Of a DNA stretch of 64,000 nt, positions 25,147 through 33,364 are shown piece by piece. The notes below the pieces were generated by a model, which saw only the letters and a program-made list of their open reading frames with translations, was not told the origin of the DNA and made no database searches. Every line of letters begins with the position of its first letter. Position 1 is the stretch's first letter. The DNA is taken from positions 1 to 64,000 of the forward strand of contig CAIWCD010000025.1 in assembly GCA_903911145.1 (NCBI GenBank). Direction: 5' to 3'. The position numbers were made by a program, and so were the translations under genes. Origin of the DNA: an uncultured delta proteobacterium. Its GTDB lineage: Bacteria > Myxococcota > Myxococcia > Myxococcales > 40CM-4-68-19.

Positions 25147-25890
25147 TCACTGCGCTGACACCTTCGCGTCGCCGATGGTGAAGGCCGCGCGCGGCTTCGC
25201 AGAATCGAGCCGCTCGAGTTCGACTTTGATATCCAGATGCGCCGACTTGAAGGCGACATTCACGATCGCAGCGGTCGGCGTTGCCACGAGGCGCAGCACC
25301 GCACTGCCGAGCAGCGCAACCTGATCGACGCGGCAGTCGGGCGAACTCACCACCATGCCCGTCTCGGTGGAGATGACGCGCAGTTCGCGAAACTCGGTGA
25401 CCGGCTTGCCTGCGAGGCGCACGACTGCGCGCGCTGCAAGCAGCGGCGGATTGTCGTCTCGCGAGAGGTCAGCAGCGTCGGACATCAGCTCGAGAGCCGG
25501 CTGGTCAGCGCCCGCGATCCTGGCCAGATCGCCAAGGACATTCATCTCGATGTCGCGGTGCTCGCGCGGGTGCAGATCGATGTCGAGAGAGTCGCAGGCC
25601 AGACGCAGCTTGAACCGATCGAGATGGATCTCGAGCGGAGTCTTGAACTCGATTGTCTTGAGCGGGCCTGCGGCGACGCTGCAACGGGTGGCGCCGAGGT
25701 GGATGGGCAGCGTGCGCGACAAAGGAATGTGCATCGCGACTTCAGTGCAGTGAAAGCCGCGCCCAGCAAGGACTCGCGCTGCGATCAGCGAGGCGAGCGC
25801 GTCTCGAAAGAGCAGGCCCATCGCGAACGCCAGAAGGATCGCGATGAACGCGCCAGAGACGATTCTTCGCGTGCGGGTTCGGATGTGCAT
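25147..25890 (-). CDS. AsmA/TamB-like membrane-anchored periplasmic protein
   Basis: A 247-residue protein. A basic start (MHIRTRTRRIV) and one hydrophobic anchor (SGAFIAILLAFAMGLLF) are followed by a beta-rich domain of alternating hydrophobic residues with phrases such as LEIHLDRFKLRLACDSLDIDL. This is the style of short AsmA-like proteins. It opens the operon that continues through the DUF948-like, YtxH, TamA and TamB genes. It is therefore plausibly part of the same envelope transport or assembly machinery. The family assignment is by pattern only. Confidence 0.65.
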   Translation of the reverse strand: MHIRTRTRRIVSGAFIAILLAFAMGLLFRDALASLIAARVLAGRGFHCTEVAMHIPLSRTLPIHLGATRCSVAAGPLKTIEFKTPLEIHLDRFKLRLACDSLDIDLHPREHRDIEMNVLGDLARIAGADQPALELMSDAADLSRDDNPPLLAARAVVRLAGKPVTEFRELRVISTETGMVVSSPDCRVDQVALLGSAVLRLVATPTAAIVNVAFKSAHLDIKVELERLDSAKPRAAFTIGDAKVSAQ

Positions 25891-25965
25891 GGGCTCGCTT
25901 GGCCACGGTGCACGCGGCGTGCCCTCTCGACGAAGTCCGGCATCCGGCTTGCTGAAGAGCGGGGG

Positions 25966-26277
25966 ATGACCAACCCAACGATATCGTCCGCGATCGCAAA
26001 GAGCATTCGTCAGCAGCGCGCAGGCGCGAGGTGGCTGCTCATCGTCGCCGCGTTCGCCCTGCTCGCGCCTCGTGTCGCTCTCGCAGAAGGCGACACCGCC
26101 AAGGATGTGAGCGACGGCGTGAAGGACGCGGTCGATACCACCAAGGACAAGCTCGGCACGGACAGCGGCGCAGCGAAAACCGGTCGCCACGTCGACCGCG
26201 CGGTGCGCACCGTCAAGCACAAGGCGCGGCACGCGAAGAAGGACGTGAAGGACGCAGCCCACGACGCGACGAAGTAG
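25966..26277 (+). CDS. small secreted Lys/Asp-rich protein
   Basis: A 103-residue protein with a clear signal peptide (MTNPTISSAIAKS to LLAPRVALA, cleavage before EGD). The mature part is very polar and lysine-rich, with repeats of the form DGVKDAVDTTKDK and HKARHAKKDVKDAAHDATK. This resembles LEA-like or apolipophorin-like amphipathic helices. It is divergent from the AsmA-like gene (75-bp gap) and lies upstream of the first CsbD-like gene. A desiccation or stress role is a guess from composition. Confidence 0.7.
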   Translation: MTNPTISSAIAKSIRQQRAGARWLLIVAAFALLAPRVALAEGDTAKDVSDGVKDAVDTTKDKLGTDSGAAKTGRHVDRAVRTVKHKARHAKKDVKDAAHDATK

Positions 26278-26295
26278 TGACATCGCGCTCGCGAC

Positions 26296-26307
26296 CGTTC
26301 GCGAACG
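26296..26307. promoter_or_regulatory. perfect palindrome CGTTCGCGAACG, candidate operator
   Basis: A 12-bp perfect palindrome 146 bp upstream of the CsbD-like gene at 26453. The same 12-mer recurs at 49148-49159, upstream of the operon carrying the second CsbD-like gene. The symmetry suits a dimeric regulator, but no promoter elements could be assigned around it. Confidence 0.4.
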
Positions 26308-26452
26308 CTCTGCTGCACAGGATTCGATGCTCGTGCGTGGTTCTTCTGGCGCGCGCGACGCGTCGCTGTTGCCGCGCTGCTGGTGTCGACAGCGCCGGGC
26401 ACGCAACGACCGCGGCACTTCCTTTGCTCATCCCCACTGCAAGGAGAAGCCA

Positions 26453-26797
26453 ATGACCACTCAATCCACGCATCCCGCCGCAGCGTCCAAGCTCCACGAA
26501 GTCGCGCCGCACCACGCGGAACATCCCGCAGCGCATCACCCCGCGCACCACGAGAAGGAGCACGTGGCGCCGAAGATCGAAGCAGGCGAGCCGCCGAATC
26601 TCGACCTCCACTGGAAGGCGGTCGGCGCGAAGATGCGCGAGCAGTGGAGCGCGCTCACCAGCGACGATCTCCACTTCAGCGACAAGACCAAGGCCGCGCT
26701 GGTGGCGCTCGTGCACAAGCGCACGGGGCTCGATGCCGATACCGCCGAGAGGCAGATCGACGCACTGCTCGCGAGCCTGTCGCTCGTCTCGGTGTAG
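26453..26797 (+). CDS. CsbD-like stress protein with His/Ala-rich N-terminal extension
   Basis: A 114-residue protein preceded by AAGGAG. Residues 1-45 are His/Ala/Pro-rich (EVAPHHAEHPAAHHPAHHEK). Residues 48-114 follow the CsbD pattern of an opening WKAVGAKMREQW, then LTSDDL and RTGLDADTAERQIDALLASL. The same tail motif occurs in the second copy at 50046. CsbD-family proteins (UPF0337) are abundant small stress proteins under general-stress control in several bacteria, with unknown mechanism. The His-rich extension could bind metal, which is inference. Confidence 0.8.
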   Translation: MTTQSTHPAAASKLHEVAPHHAEHPAAHHPAHHEKEHVAPKIEAGEPPNLDLHWKAVGAKMREQWSALTSDDLHFSDKTKAALVALVHKRTGLDADTAERQIDALLASLSLVSV

Positions 26798-26888
26798 TGG
26801 CCGGACGCTCTCGTATTGAAGAGCCAGGATCGCCCGTTGCGCGATTCTGGTTGCATCGTTCTGCGCGTGCTGTGGAGTGGCAACCGCC

Positions 26889-27749
26889 ATGACCAAGCTC
26901 GCGTTCACGACGACTCCCTCTCAGGCCTCGCACTACTTGAAAGCGCTGCTCGCATCCAAGCGCGGGCTGCGCGCTGGCGAGGCGCTGCCGCCGATCGAGG
27001 CAACCCTCTCCATCGTTCCTTCGTCTACGGACGTCGCGATCTACCGGCGCATCTGCGGCTTCGGCGAGACGGGCCTGCCGATCACCTTCCCGCATGTTCT
27101 CGCATCGCCGCTCCATCTGGCGATCCTGACGGCGCGTGAGTTTCCACTTCGCGCCATGGGACTGCTCCACGTCGCCAACCGGATCACGCAGCACCGCGCG
27201 CTGAACGAGGGCGAGCGGCTTTCGCTGCACGTGGCGATCTCAGGCCAGCGGGATGCGCGACGCGGACTTGAGTTCGACCTGCGCACCGACGTGACCGTCG
27301 ACGGCGCGCTCGTCTGGGAGAGCGTCTCCACTCTGCTGCACCGCCTGGCGAGCAAGGAGACTCCCCGCTCGGGCAGCGGCACGCCCACAGAGCTTGCACC
27401 GATGGAGCGCAGCGAAGAGTGGAATCTCCCCGCGAGCCTCGGCAGACGCTACGCGCGCGTCTCGGGCGACTTCAATCCGATCCACCTCTGGCCGCTCAGC
27501 GCGCGACTCTTCGGTTTCCGACGGCCCATCATCCACGGGATGTGGACCCTCGCCCGCACGGCCGCGGCGCTCGCGCTCCACGCACCGGCAACGCCCTCGA
27601 CACTCGACGTCCGCTTCAAGCGCCCGCTCGCGCTTCCCGGCATCGCCGTGTTCGGCGCGAGCGCTGCCGAGGGCGGGCAGACCTTCCGCGTCGCCGATCG
27701 CAAAGGGAGCGAGGTCTTTCTCGAAGGCTCCTGGAGACCGAAGAGCTGA
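26889..27749 (+). CDS. MaoC-like hot-dog dehydratase
   Basis: A 286-residue double hot-dog protein. The C-terminal half carries the MaoC/hydratase 2 motif YARVSGDFNPIHLWPLSARLFGF, with the Asp and His of the catalytic dyad, then IIHGMWTLA. The N-terminal half (about 30-150) is a degenerate hot-dog without the motif. Such proteins hydrate enoyl thioesters, or act in beta-oxidation or polyketide pathways. The ATG at 26889 follows a GGAG by about 12 nt; a GTG at 26877 is an alternative start. No other fatty-acid genes are adjacent. Confidence 0.85.
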   Translation: MTKLAFTTTPSQASHYLKALLASKRGLRAGEALPPIEATLSIVPSSTDVAIYRRICGFGETGLPITFPHVLASPLHLAILTAREFPLRAMGLLHVANRITQHRALNEGERLSLHVAISGQRDARRGLEFDLRTDVTVDGALVWESVSTLLHRLASKETPRSGSGTPTELAPMERSEEWNLPASLGRRYARVSGDFNPIHLWPLSARLFGFRRPIIHGMWTLARTAAALALHAPATPSTLDVRFKRPLALPGIAVFGASAAEGGQTFRVADRKGSEVFLEGSWRPKS

Positions 27750-27840
27750 TCCCGAACCATCCTTCGCCCAATGAATGGCCGGGCACTCGAGTCGCATGTT
27801 CAGGCCGGACCTCGCGCCGCTGCCTTAGCCGGAAACGGCG

Positions 27841-29334
27841 TCAGTACTCGCCTTGTGGCCGAACCATCGCGTCCCGCCTTCTCGACACCGCTTCAGCAAC
27901 GCGCTGCCCATAGTCTGGATCCGCTTTCCGGAAATTCTCCGTCGCACGCGAGATCACGTCCTCGCGACTCACCTGCGCAAGACTCTCCGCGATGTTCTCC
28001 ACCAACCGGGTGCGCTCGTTGTCCTTCATCAATCGATAGAGCGCGCCGACCTGCGTGAAGTCATCATCCTCCGCGTGATGCTGCTGCGGCGTGATCCCGG
28101 CGGCACCGGAGAGCGGGTATCCCAATCCCGACGACAGGCCCGTCTGCATCGGGCCGTCATTACTGTTGGGTTGATAGTTCTTGCTCGCGCCGCCATTGTC
28201 GTCGGCGCGCATTGCGCCATCGCGACCATAGTTCCTCGCGCCGCCTTCGACACCTCGCGGGATATTCACCGATAGCTTCGTATGATTCACGCCCAGGCGA
28301 TATCGGGCCGCGTCGCCATACGCGAAGAGCCGCGCCTGGAGCAGACGATCGGGCGAAGGGCCAATCCCCGGCACGAAGTTCGAGGGCTCGAATGATACCT
28401 GCTCGGATTCAGCGAAGTAGTTGTCCGGAACCCGATCGAGCCGAAGCTTCGCAATCGGGATCAACGGATAGTCACCGTGCGGCCATACCTTGGTGACATC
28501 GAACGGATTGAATCGATACCGTGCTGCAGCCGCGTCCGGCATGACCTGCACAGACATCGTCCAGGAGGGATAGTCCGCACGCGCGATGGCTGAATAGAAC
28601 TCGTGGTGCAGATATGCGGGGTCCTTACCACCGAGAACCGCCGCCTCCTGGTTGGAGAGGTATCGAACCCCTTGGTCGCTCTTGAAATGGAATTTGACCC
28701 ACGAGCGATCGCCGTTCGCGTTGACCCATTGGAAGGTATGCGAACCGAAGCCATCCATATATCGATAGGACGCCGGTATCCCGCGATCGCCGAAGAGAAT
28801 GGTGAACTGGTGCGTCGCCTCGGGGGTATGCGAGAAGAAGTCCCAGATATTGTCCGGCTCCTGACGATTGGTATGCGGATCCTCCTTCTGCGAATGGATG
28901 AAATCGGGAAACTTGATTCCATCGCGAATGAAGAAGATGGGCGTGTTGTTCCCCGCCACGTCCCAATTGCCTTCCTCGGTATAGACCTTGATTGCAAACC
29001 CGCGCGGATCGCGTGCGGTATCGGGAGCGCCCTTCGAGCCGGCGACGCGGGAGAAGCGCACGAAGACCGGCGCGCTCTGGCCTGCGCGGGCGAAGAGCTT
29101 CATGCACGTCCAGCGAGGGAGTTCGTCGTTCGTCACTTCCAACTTGCCGTGCGCACCAGTGCCGACCGCGTGCACGACGCGCTCGGGAATCCGCTCGCGA
29201 TTGAAGCGCGCGAGCTTTTCGATCAGGTCGTGGTCCTGCAGCAGCGTCGGGCCCGCATCACCGGCCGTCTGGGAGTTCTGATTGTCGCCGATTGCTGCGC
29301 CGGCCTCGCTCGTGAGCGTCGCTCGCTTCATCAT
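27841..29334 (-). CDS. katA: monofunctional haem catalase
   Basis: A 497-residue small-subunit catalase that converts hydrogen peroxide to water and oxygen. Visible features are ERVVHAVGTGAHG with the distal His55, DVAGNNTPIFFIRD with the distal Asn, and the proximal haem motif RLFAYGDAARYRLG containing the ligand Tyr. The start MMKRATLTSEAG at 29334 is chosen for its GAGGAG site 8 nt upstream; the longer frame reads through unrelated sequence. It is divergent from the cysteine synthase gene across a 269-bp gap. Confidence 0.95.
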   Translation of the reverse strand: MMKRATLTSEAGAAIGDNQNSQTAGDAGPTLLQDHDLIEKLARFNRERIPERVVHAVGTGAHGKLEVTNDELPRWTCMKLFARAGQSAPVFVRFSRVAGSKGAPDTARDPRGFAIKVYTEEGNWDVAGNNTPIFFIRDGIKFPDFIHSQKEDPHTNRQEPDNIWDFFSHTPEATHQFTILFGDRGIPASYRYMDGFGSHTFQWVNANGDRSWVKFHFKSDQGVRYLSNQEAAVLGGKDPAYLHHEFYSAIARADYPSWTMSVQVMPDAAAARYRFNPFDVTKVWPHGDYPLIPIAKLRLDRVPDNYFAESEQVSFEPSNFVPGIGPSPDRLLQARLFAYGDAARYRLGVNHTKLSVNIPRGVEGGARNYGRDGAMRADDNGGASKNYQPNSNDGPMQTGLSSGLGYPLSGAAGITPQQHHAEDDDFTQVGALYRLMKDNERTRLVENIAESLAQVSREDVISRATENFRKADPDYGQRVAEAVSRRRDAMVRPQGEY

Positions 29335-29514
29335 GGACGTTTCTCCTCGTGCGATCGCGCCGTGGTTGGACTGATCTCCGCGTCGTCGCCAGCCAGGCGA
29401 CTGCAATCCCGCGCCCACCTCGCGATCCCGAACGACGTCACCAGAGACGGCGCGCCGGGCGTCAACGGCCGCACGCGGAGCTGGAGTTTGTTGTGTCCAT
29501 AAACGTTCGCGCAG

Positions 29515-29531
29515 CGTTCACGACCTGAACG
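29515..29531. repeat. inverted repeat CGTTCA-N5-TGAACG
   Basis: Perfect 6-bp arms in the divergent katA/cysteine-synthase gap. It has the same CGTTC...GAACG arms as the other palindromes in this window but a wider spacer. It is a possible operator for either gene. The rest of 29335-29603 shows no coding signal. Confidence 0.35.
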
Positions 29532-29603
29532 TCACATCGCCGAGGCCGGTGGCAGCGCGCTAAGGTCAGGGCTGCGCCAAGCGCCCCGCGGTATCGTGCA
29601 GTC

Positions 29604-30512
29604 ATGCGCATGGACTCAGTGCTCGATGCGATCGGGGAGACGCCACTCGTGCGGCTGCAGCGAGTCGCGCCGCCCGGTGTCACGCTGCTGCTCAAGCTCG
29701 AAGCCCAGAATCCCGGCGGCTCGATCAAGGACCGCGCGGTCAAACGCATGGTGCTCGCGGCCGAGCAGGCCGGTCTGATTTCGCCCGGCATGACGCTCGT
29801 CGAAGGGACCGCGGGCAACACCGGCATCGGCCTCGCGCTGGTGGCCGCCGCTCGCGGATACACGGCAGTCGTGGCGATGCCGCGCAACACTTCGCGCGAC
29901 AAGCAGCGCATCCTGCGTCTGCTCGGCGCAGAGCTGGTGCTGACGCCGCCCGACCTTCCGCTCGACGATCCGCAGAGCTATGTCGCGACGGCGAAGCGAA
30001 TCGCGAGTGAGCGACCGGGCGCGTATCGGCTGGCGCAGTTCGAGAATCTCTCCAATCCGACTGCGCATCTCGAGACCACCGGGCCTGAGCTCTGGCGCGA
30101 TGCGGGCGGTCGCATCGATGTGCTGATCGGTTGCGTCGGCACCGGCGGAACGCTCTCGGGCACCGCGCGATTTCTCCGCGCGAAGAATCCCGCGCTGCGA
30201 CTCGTTGCTGCACAGCCAGCGCAGGAGCCGTCGCGCATCGAAGGCGCGACCGACGACGATCCACCGGAGGAGTTTGGAGATGCGGCCGGCGCCGTTCGCA
30301 TCGACGCGCGCGTTCCAATCCGCGATGACGATGCGATCGCGATGGCACAGCGCGTGGCGCGCGAGGAGGGCATGCTGATCGGACTCTCCTCGGGAGCCGC
30401 GCTGGCAGCGGCTCTGCGCGATGTCCACGCGTGGCCGCCTGATGCAGTCGCGGTGGTGATCGCGCCAGATACCGGACGCAACTATCTCGATCTGCTGGCG
30501 CCGCAACCGTGA
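29604..30512 (+). CDS. cysteine synthase family PLP enzyme
   Basis: A 302-residue fold-type II PLP enzyme of the O-acetylserine sulfhydrylase / cystathionine beta-synthase group. The Schiff-base lysine is Lys42 in GGSIKDRAV. The substrate loop is EGTAGNTGIGLAL and the phosphate-binding loop is GCVGTGGTLSGTARF. OASS normally has TSGNTG; the TAGNTG seen here is found in some CBS-like members, so the nucleophile or substrate could differ. A serine acetyltransferase gene (cysE) lies 3 kb away on the other strand, which supports cysteine synthesis. The stop overlaps the next gene's GTG start by four bases (GTGA). Confidence 0.88.
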   Translation: MRMDSVLDAIGETPLVRLQRVAPPGVTLLLKLEAQNPGGSIKDRAVKRMVLAAEQAGLISPGMTLVEGTAGNTGIGLALVAAARGYTAVVAMPRNTSRDKQRILRLLGAELVLTPPDLPLDDPQSYVATAKRIASERPGAYRLAQFENLSNPTAHLETTGPELWRDAGGRIDVLIGCVGTGGTLSGTARFLRAKNPALRLVAAQPAQEPSRIEGATDDDPPEEFGDAAGAVRIDARVPIRDDDAIAMAQRVAREEGMLIGLSSGAALAAALRDVHAWPPDAVAVVIAPDTGRNYLDLLAPQP

Positions 30513-32014
30513 GACTCGCGCGCGCGTTCGAGCGGCTCTGCCACGAATGGCCGGAGCTCGGCATATTCGCCGGGGCGGATATCGCGACGCTCTCTCTGCT
30601 TGCGCCCGATGCGGTGCAGGCCCGCATCGAGGCCGTGCTCGCACTCGCCGACACGGCAGAGAGTCCGAGCGATGAGCGCCTGCTGCGCCAGGCGAGCGGC
30701 TTCTCCTCGACGATCTTCGCGCAGGGCCGCTGGAAGAAGAATCCCGACGTGCTCTCCGACTGGTCCGCGCTGCTCTTGAGGCAGGCGCTGCTCGCCGAGC
30801 GCAGCGCCCTCGAAGCCGAGCGGCTCGCCTCGATGCTCGTCTCGATTCCACGCGCACTCGCGCATGCGCTCGACGAACGCGAGCATCCCGATCCGCGGGC
30901 GCTCCTGCTCGCGCGCGACGCGTGCCTTGGCTTTCGCACGCAGCTCGATGCGCTCGCCGATCTCGTTCCTCCCGCGGCGCTGCAGACCGCTCTGCTGGCG
31001 GTCGCGCGGCACCAGGCGCTGCTCGACGCGCTGGCTCCCGGCGAGCCGCTCGGACACGTCGACGACCTCGCGCAACTGCTCCGCGCGCGCGGGATCGAGA
31101 CGAAGCTCGAGACGCTCGCGACTCTGTTCGACGCGGAGCTCGCGCGCCTGCAACACGATCTCGACGAGCTCCGCCGCACGAGCGATTCGCTCTCGCCCGC
31201 GATCGGGGCCGAGCTGACGCGCGAGACTTTGCGCGACGATCTGATGCGCGAGGCCCTGAGCCGCGAACTCGAGCTGACCGCGGCGCTCTGGAAGAAGTGC
31301 GGTCTGCCAAGCTGCGAGACGCGCTTCGAAGTGCTCCCCGTGCCCGCGGGCCTTGCGTCGACCATTCCACACGCCGCCGTGTTTTCTCCGCGACCGCTGC
31401 TGGCGGGCGAGCCCGCGATCGTCGTGCTCAACGCCGATTCTCCACTCGCGCGCGCTCCGCATCGGCGACTGCTTCTCGCTGTACACGAGGGTGCGCCGGG
31501 ACATGCGCTGCAGGCCGCTCGCGCGAACGCCGCCGATCGCCCGTGGCGCGCTGTCGATCTCTGTCCGATCCCTGGAGCCGGCGCAGGCGTCTTCGCGGGC
31601 GAGCTGATGGAGGGCTGGGCCCACTTCGCGGAAGGCCGCTTCGCCGAGCTGTTTCCGCGCGATCTCTCTCTGCAGCGCACCGTGCGCGAAGAGCAGCTGT
31701 GGCGTGCCGCGCGCGCCCGCGCCGATCTGGGATTTGCGCGGGGAGAATTCGACGCTGATCGTGCGGCGCAGTTTCTCGTCGAGAAGGCCGCGCTCTCTCC
31801 CGAAGACGCGCGCTCCGAGGTCGACGACTTCCGCCTCAATCCGTCATACGGCTTGTCATACACACTGGGCCGCCTGATGCTGGAGAGAATGCGCTCAGCC
31901 GCGCCTGTGGCCGACGAGCGCATGATCTACGAATCGCTTCTCGATCGCGGATTGGCTCCTCTGCCCTCAAGCCGGCTCGGGCAGAACCCACCAGGTGAAC
32001 GGAGCCGCTCGTGA
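30509..32014 (+). CDS. DUF885-family protein
   Basis: A 501-residue protein with the DUF885 signature HEGAPGHALQ (His326, Glu327, His332), here preceded by a long helical region. GELMEGWAHFAE and NPSYGLSYTLG sit further on at the usual spacing. The HExxxxH-like arrangement and the downstream Glu suggest a metal site, and DUF885 proteins are often treated as putative metallopeptidases, though this is not settled. There is no signal peptide. Translation is coupled to the upstream cysteine synthase gene by a GTGA overlap. Confidence 0.87.
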   Translation: MRLARAFERLCHEWPELGIFAGADIATLSLLAPDAVQARIEAVLALADTAESPSDERLLRQASGFSSTIFAQGRWKKNPDVLSDWSALLLRQALLAERSALEAERLASMLVSIPRALAHALDEREHPDPRALLLARDACLGFRTQLDALADLVPPAALQTALLAVARHQALLDALAPGEPLGHVDDLAQLLRARGIETKLETLATLFDAELARLQHDLDELRRTSDSLSPAIGAELTRETLRDDLMREALSRELELTAALWKKCGLPSCETRFEVLPVPAGLASTIPHAAVFSPRPLLAGEPAIVVLNADSPLARAPHRRLLLAVHEGAPGHALQAARANAADRPWRAVDLCPIPGAGAGVFAGELMEGWAHFAEGRFAELFPRDLSLQRTVREEQLWRAARARADLGFARGEFDADRAAQFLVEKAALSPEDARSEVDDFRLNPSYGLSYTLGRLMLERMRSAAPVADERMIYESLLDRGLAPLPSSRLGQNPPGERSRS

Positions 32015-32051
32015 GCAATCTGTATTTAATCATTCTGAATCCGGGATTCGC

Positions 32052-32438
32052 ATGACCACGCGGAGAACGTACAGAGCCAGTTGCCATTGTGGCGCGATCC
32101 GTTTCGCCTTCACCTGCGAAGAGATCACGAGCGGCCGGAGATGCAACTGCTCCATCTGCATCCGCAAAGGCGTGGTCGTCTCCTCGAACTATTTCCGCCC
32201 CTCGGAACTCGAAGTGGAGGGACAGGAACAGCTCGCCCGGTACCAGTTCGGGGACAAGGACGTGAACCACTTCTTCTGCCGCACCTGCGGGATATCCCCC
32301 TTCATCACAGTGGCCTCCATCCCGGCCGACTATCAAGGAGCCGCGAGGCCCGGGGACTATCGGTTAAACCTCGGCTGCGTTCACGACCTTGACGTACTCG
32401 CCCTGGATATTCAGGTCATCAACGGGAAGGCGCTCTAG
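32052..32438 (+). CDS. GFA-family (glutathione-dependent formaldehyde-activating-like) protein
   Basis: A 128-residue zinc protein with CHCGAIRF, CNCSICIRKG and FCRTCGISPF, the cysteine pattern of the GFA/CENP-V family that binds two zinc ions. Some members help glutathione react with formaldehyde, but most have no proven reaction. The ATG at 32052 is preferred because the first CHCG then falls at about residue 11, as in relatives. It is probably monocistronic. The 125 bases between it and cysE hold nothing recognisable. Confidence 0.88.
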   Translation: MTTRRTYRASCHCGAIRFAFTCEEITSGRRCNCSICIRKGVVVSSNYFRPSELEVEGQEQLARYQFGDKDVNHFFCRTCGISPFITVASIPADYQGAARPGDYRLNLGCVHDLDVLALDIQVINGKAL

Positions 32439-32563
32439 ATGGCTTTTCCGGGCAGGGGAACACTCGGCTGTAGCTGCGGCGCTTCACGCTGCCGACTCGA
32501 CACCCGACTTCATCGGGGTCGTATGAACCAATGAATGGATGACGGCGTCGACCAACGACCGAC

Positions 32564-33286
32564 TCAGGGTTTGCGGCCGTTCACGAAATCGTCCGGCTCG
32601 ACGCGCGGCGCCTCGCGACTGACCAGTCCCGCCTGCTTCTCCAGTCGCAGCAGCCGCTCGGTCAGCGCTTCGTTCTGATTCAAGAGGCCGCGAATGATCT
32701 CCTGCACCGGATCGGGAAGGCTCGCGTGGTTGAGCTGCTCCGCGAAATCCTCGCGCCGCGCGCCCCTCGCTTCGCGCGCAGGCACGCCCACCACGGTCGC
32801 GCCCGCGGGCACATCCTTGACCACGACCGATCCCGAGCCGATGCGCGCGCCCGCACCAATCGTGATCGCGCCAAGCACGCAGGCGTTCGAACCGATCACC
32901 GCGTTTCTCTCCAGATGCGGATGGCGCACCTTGCGCTCAAGGCTCGTGCCGCCGAGCACGACGCCCTTGTAGATGAGGCAGCCCTCGTCGATCACCGCGG
33001 TCTCGCCGATGACGACGCCCATGCCGTGATCGATGAAGACTCCGGGCGCAATGCGCGCGCCAGGGTGGATCTCGACGCCGGTGCGGCGACGCGACTGGTG
33101 CGCGAGAAGCCGCGCCAGGAGCGGATGACCGCGCGTCCAGAGCCCGTGCGCGATCTCGTGGATCCAGAGCGCATGCAGGCCCGGATAGGCGAGCAGCACC
33201 TCGGTGCGCGAGCGCGCCGCGGGATCGTGGTGCGGCGCGTACTCGATGTCGTTCTGGATGCGCCGCAAGAGCGCGAGCGGGTTCAC
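32564..33286 (-). CDS. cysE: serine O-acetyltransferase
   Basis: A 240-residue left-handed beta-helix acetyltransferase that makes O-acetylserine from serine and acetyl-CoA. The N-terminal domain includes WIHEIAHGLW. The hexapeptide repeats contain IHPGARIAPGVFIDHGMGVVIGET with the catalytic Asp-His pair, then GVVLGGTSLERKVRHPHLE and NAVIGSNACVLGAITIG. A GTG at 33286 fits the family start; the 33319 alternative would be TTG. A C-terminal tail of about 50 residues follows the helix, longer than the tail of E. coli CysE. Confidence 0.92.
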   Translation of the reverse strand: MNPLALLRRIQNDIEYAPHHDPAARSRTEVLLAYPGLHALWIHEIAHGLWTRGHPLLARLLAHQSRRRTGVEIHPGARIAPGVFIDHGMGVVIGETAVIDEGCLIYKGVVLGGTSLERKVRHPHLERNAVIGSNACVLGAITIGAGARIGSGSVVVKDVPAGATVVGVPAREARGARREDFAEQLNHASLPDPVQEIIRGLLNQNEALTERLLRLEKQAGLVSREAPRVEPDDFVNGRKP

Positions 33287-33364
33287 GCGGCGAGATCCAA
33301 GCACGGGCGCGCGGCACAATCCATTTTCTGAAGTGCGGAGAGCACGTGCGCCGCTGCGTGCATC

